From positions 124,001-188,000 of the forward strand of contig CALDUY010000001.1 in the NCBI GenBank assembly GCA_937923405.1: a DNA stretch of 64,000 nt, read 5' to 3'. Numbering within the stretch: the stretch's first letter is position 1; each line of letters opens with the position of its first letter. Positions 63,720 to 64,000 of the stretch are shown piece by piece. The position numbers and the translations under genes are program-made. Source of the stretch: an uncultured Gemmataceae bacterium. Lineage in GTDB: Bacteria; Planctomycetota; Planctomycetia; Gemmatales; Gemmataceae. The notes beneath the pieces are model-generated. The model ran no database searches and was not told the DNA's origin. It was given only the letters and a program-made list of their open reading frames with translations.

Positions 63720-64000
63720 TCTTCTTGTGATCCCCGACGTTCGGCAAGTTCGGATGCACTTCCGGGCCGAAGTAGCGGAGCGTGACCAGCGGTTCCAGGC
63801 CAGTGTTGGTAAAGACTACACCGGCCGTGGCGGCCTCGTGAGTGACGAAGTACTCGTCTTCGGTCAGTTCGCCGAAACGGATCATGGCCGGCGTGTTGAG
63901 CGGATGCTTGCCGATCTTGCCGGTGCCCTGCATGGCGATCAGCCCGTAGGCTCCATTATCCTTGATGGTCACCGTCTGGCCCGGCTCGACGGTTAGTTCC
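63715..64000 (-). CDS. Cupin-like protein, C-terminal part (cut by window edge)
   Basis: The last 94 residues of a minus-strand gene that enters from the right edge. The frame is open through 64000, reading ELTVEPGQTVTIKDNGAYGL at the edge, so the true start lies outside. VEPGQTVTIKDNGAYGLIAM and the strand-rich rest (GVVFTNTGLEPLVTLRYFGP) resemble the second half of a cupin or mannose-6-phosphate isomerase-like barrel. It ends NVGDHKKK. It is upstream of the TIM-barrel gene and is probably in the same transcription unit. Confidence 0.6.
   Translation of the reverse strand, partial: ELTVEPGQTVTIKDNGAYGLIAMQGTGKIGKHPLNTPAMIRFGELTEDEYFVTHEAATAGVVFTNTGLEPLVTLRYFGPEVHPNLPNVGDHKKK

Overview
The window reads as a GC-rich chromosomal segment of a planctomycete, most likely a member of the Gemmataceae or a close relative. 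The main clues are a DUF1559 prepilin-like protein with the planctomycete-type N-terminal helix, a secreted WD40 giant with about 21 repeats, Cys-rich and Lys/Glu-rich small proteins, several Gfo/Idh/MocA oxidoreductases, a Uma2 nuclease and an alternative complex III (ACIII) respiratory operon. No rRNA, tRNA, phage, integrase or CRISPR array was seen. The gene order is that of a dense chromosome with scattered small repeats.

Layout. 1-6.4 kb (mostly minus strand): alpha/beta hydrolase (cut by the left edge), enolase-superfamily enzyme, hemE, a PQQ-type beta-propeller, tadA and a Gfo/Idh/MocA enzyme, with a BON-domain gene and a tiny basic protein on the plus strand. 6.6-14.3 kb (plus strand): WD40 protein, YHS-domain protein, alpha/beta hydrolase, lipoprotein, nadA and a carbohydrate-binding-like protein. 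14.4-22.0 kb: infA, then a minus-strand operon (tetraheme lipoprotein, Fe-S protein, NrfD-type membrane protein, Rrf2 regulator) divergent from napD-napA-napB plus one small unknown gene. Together these look like a periplasmic nitrate reductase with its own quinol-oxidising module. 22.2-28.6 kb: prepilin-like protein, a three-gene overlapping membrane/lipoprotein operon, trmB, a FabZ-type dehydratase and a HAD-like protein lacking its nucleophile. 28.7-34.5 kb: HEAT-like protein, lutB, an MFS transporter, an 0.8-kb non-coding region with a candidate structured small RNA, a 51-residue secreted peptide, and lutC. 34.5-41.8 kb: decayed gene fragments, penicillin-acylase-type hydrolase, ROK-type glucokinase-like protein, class III fructose-1,6-bisphosphatase, PdeM-type phosphoesterase and rsgA. 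42.1-43.6 kb: two low-complexity secreted proteins.

43.8-58.4 kb is one compact respiratory operon: ActA-ActB-ActC-ActD-ActE-ActF, a small membrane protein, SCO1/SenC, caa3-type cytochrome oxidase subunits II (with a fused cytochrome c domain), I, III and IV, and finally a MurQ-aminosugar kinase fusion. A close match to a sigma-54 promoter lies just upstream of actA. The inferred electron path is quinol to ACIII to the cytochrome c domain of subunit II to oxygen, with SCO loading the CuA site. The Nap module would provide a second, nitrate-dependent outlet. 58.4-64 kb (minus strand): TsaC-like/LMW protein tyrosine phosphatase fusion, Gfo/Idh/MocA enzyme, class A beta-lactamase-like protein, Uma2 nuclease, sugar isomerase/epimerase-like TIM barrel and a C-terminal fragment of a cupin-like protein.

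The most interesting signals are: the sigma-54-like promoter and C-rich structured RNA in the split lut locus; the tetraheme (internally duplicated) NapB with a divergent NrfD module; the sigma-54 site ahead of the ACIII operon; a MITE-like repeat with two inverted copies 31 kb apart; and several enzymes whose catalytic residues are missing.
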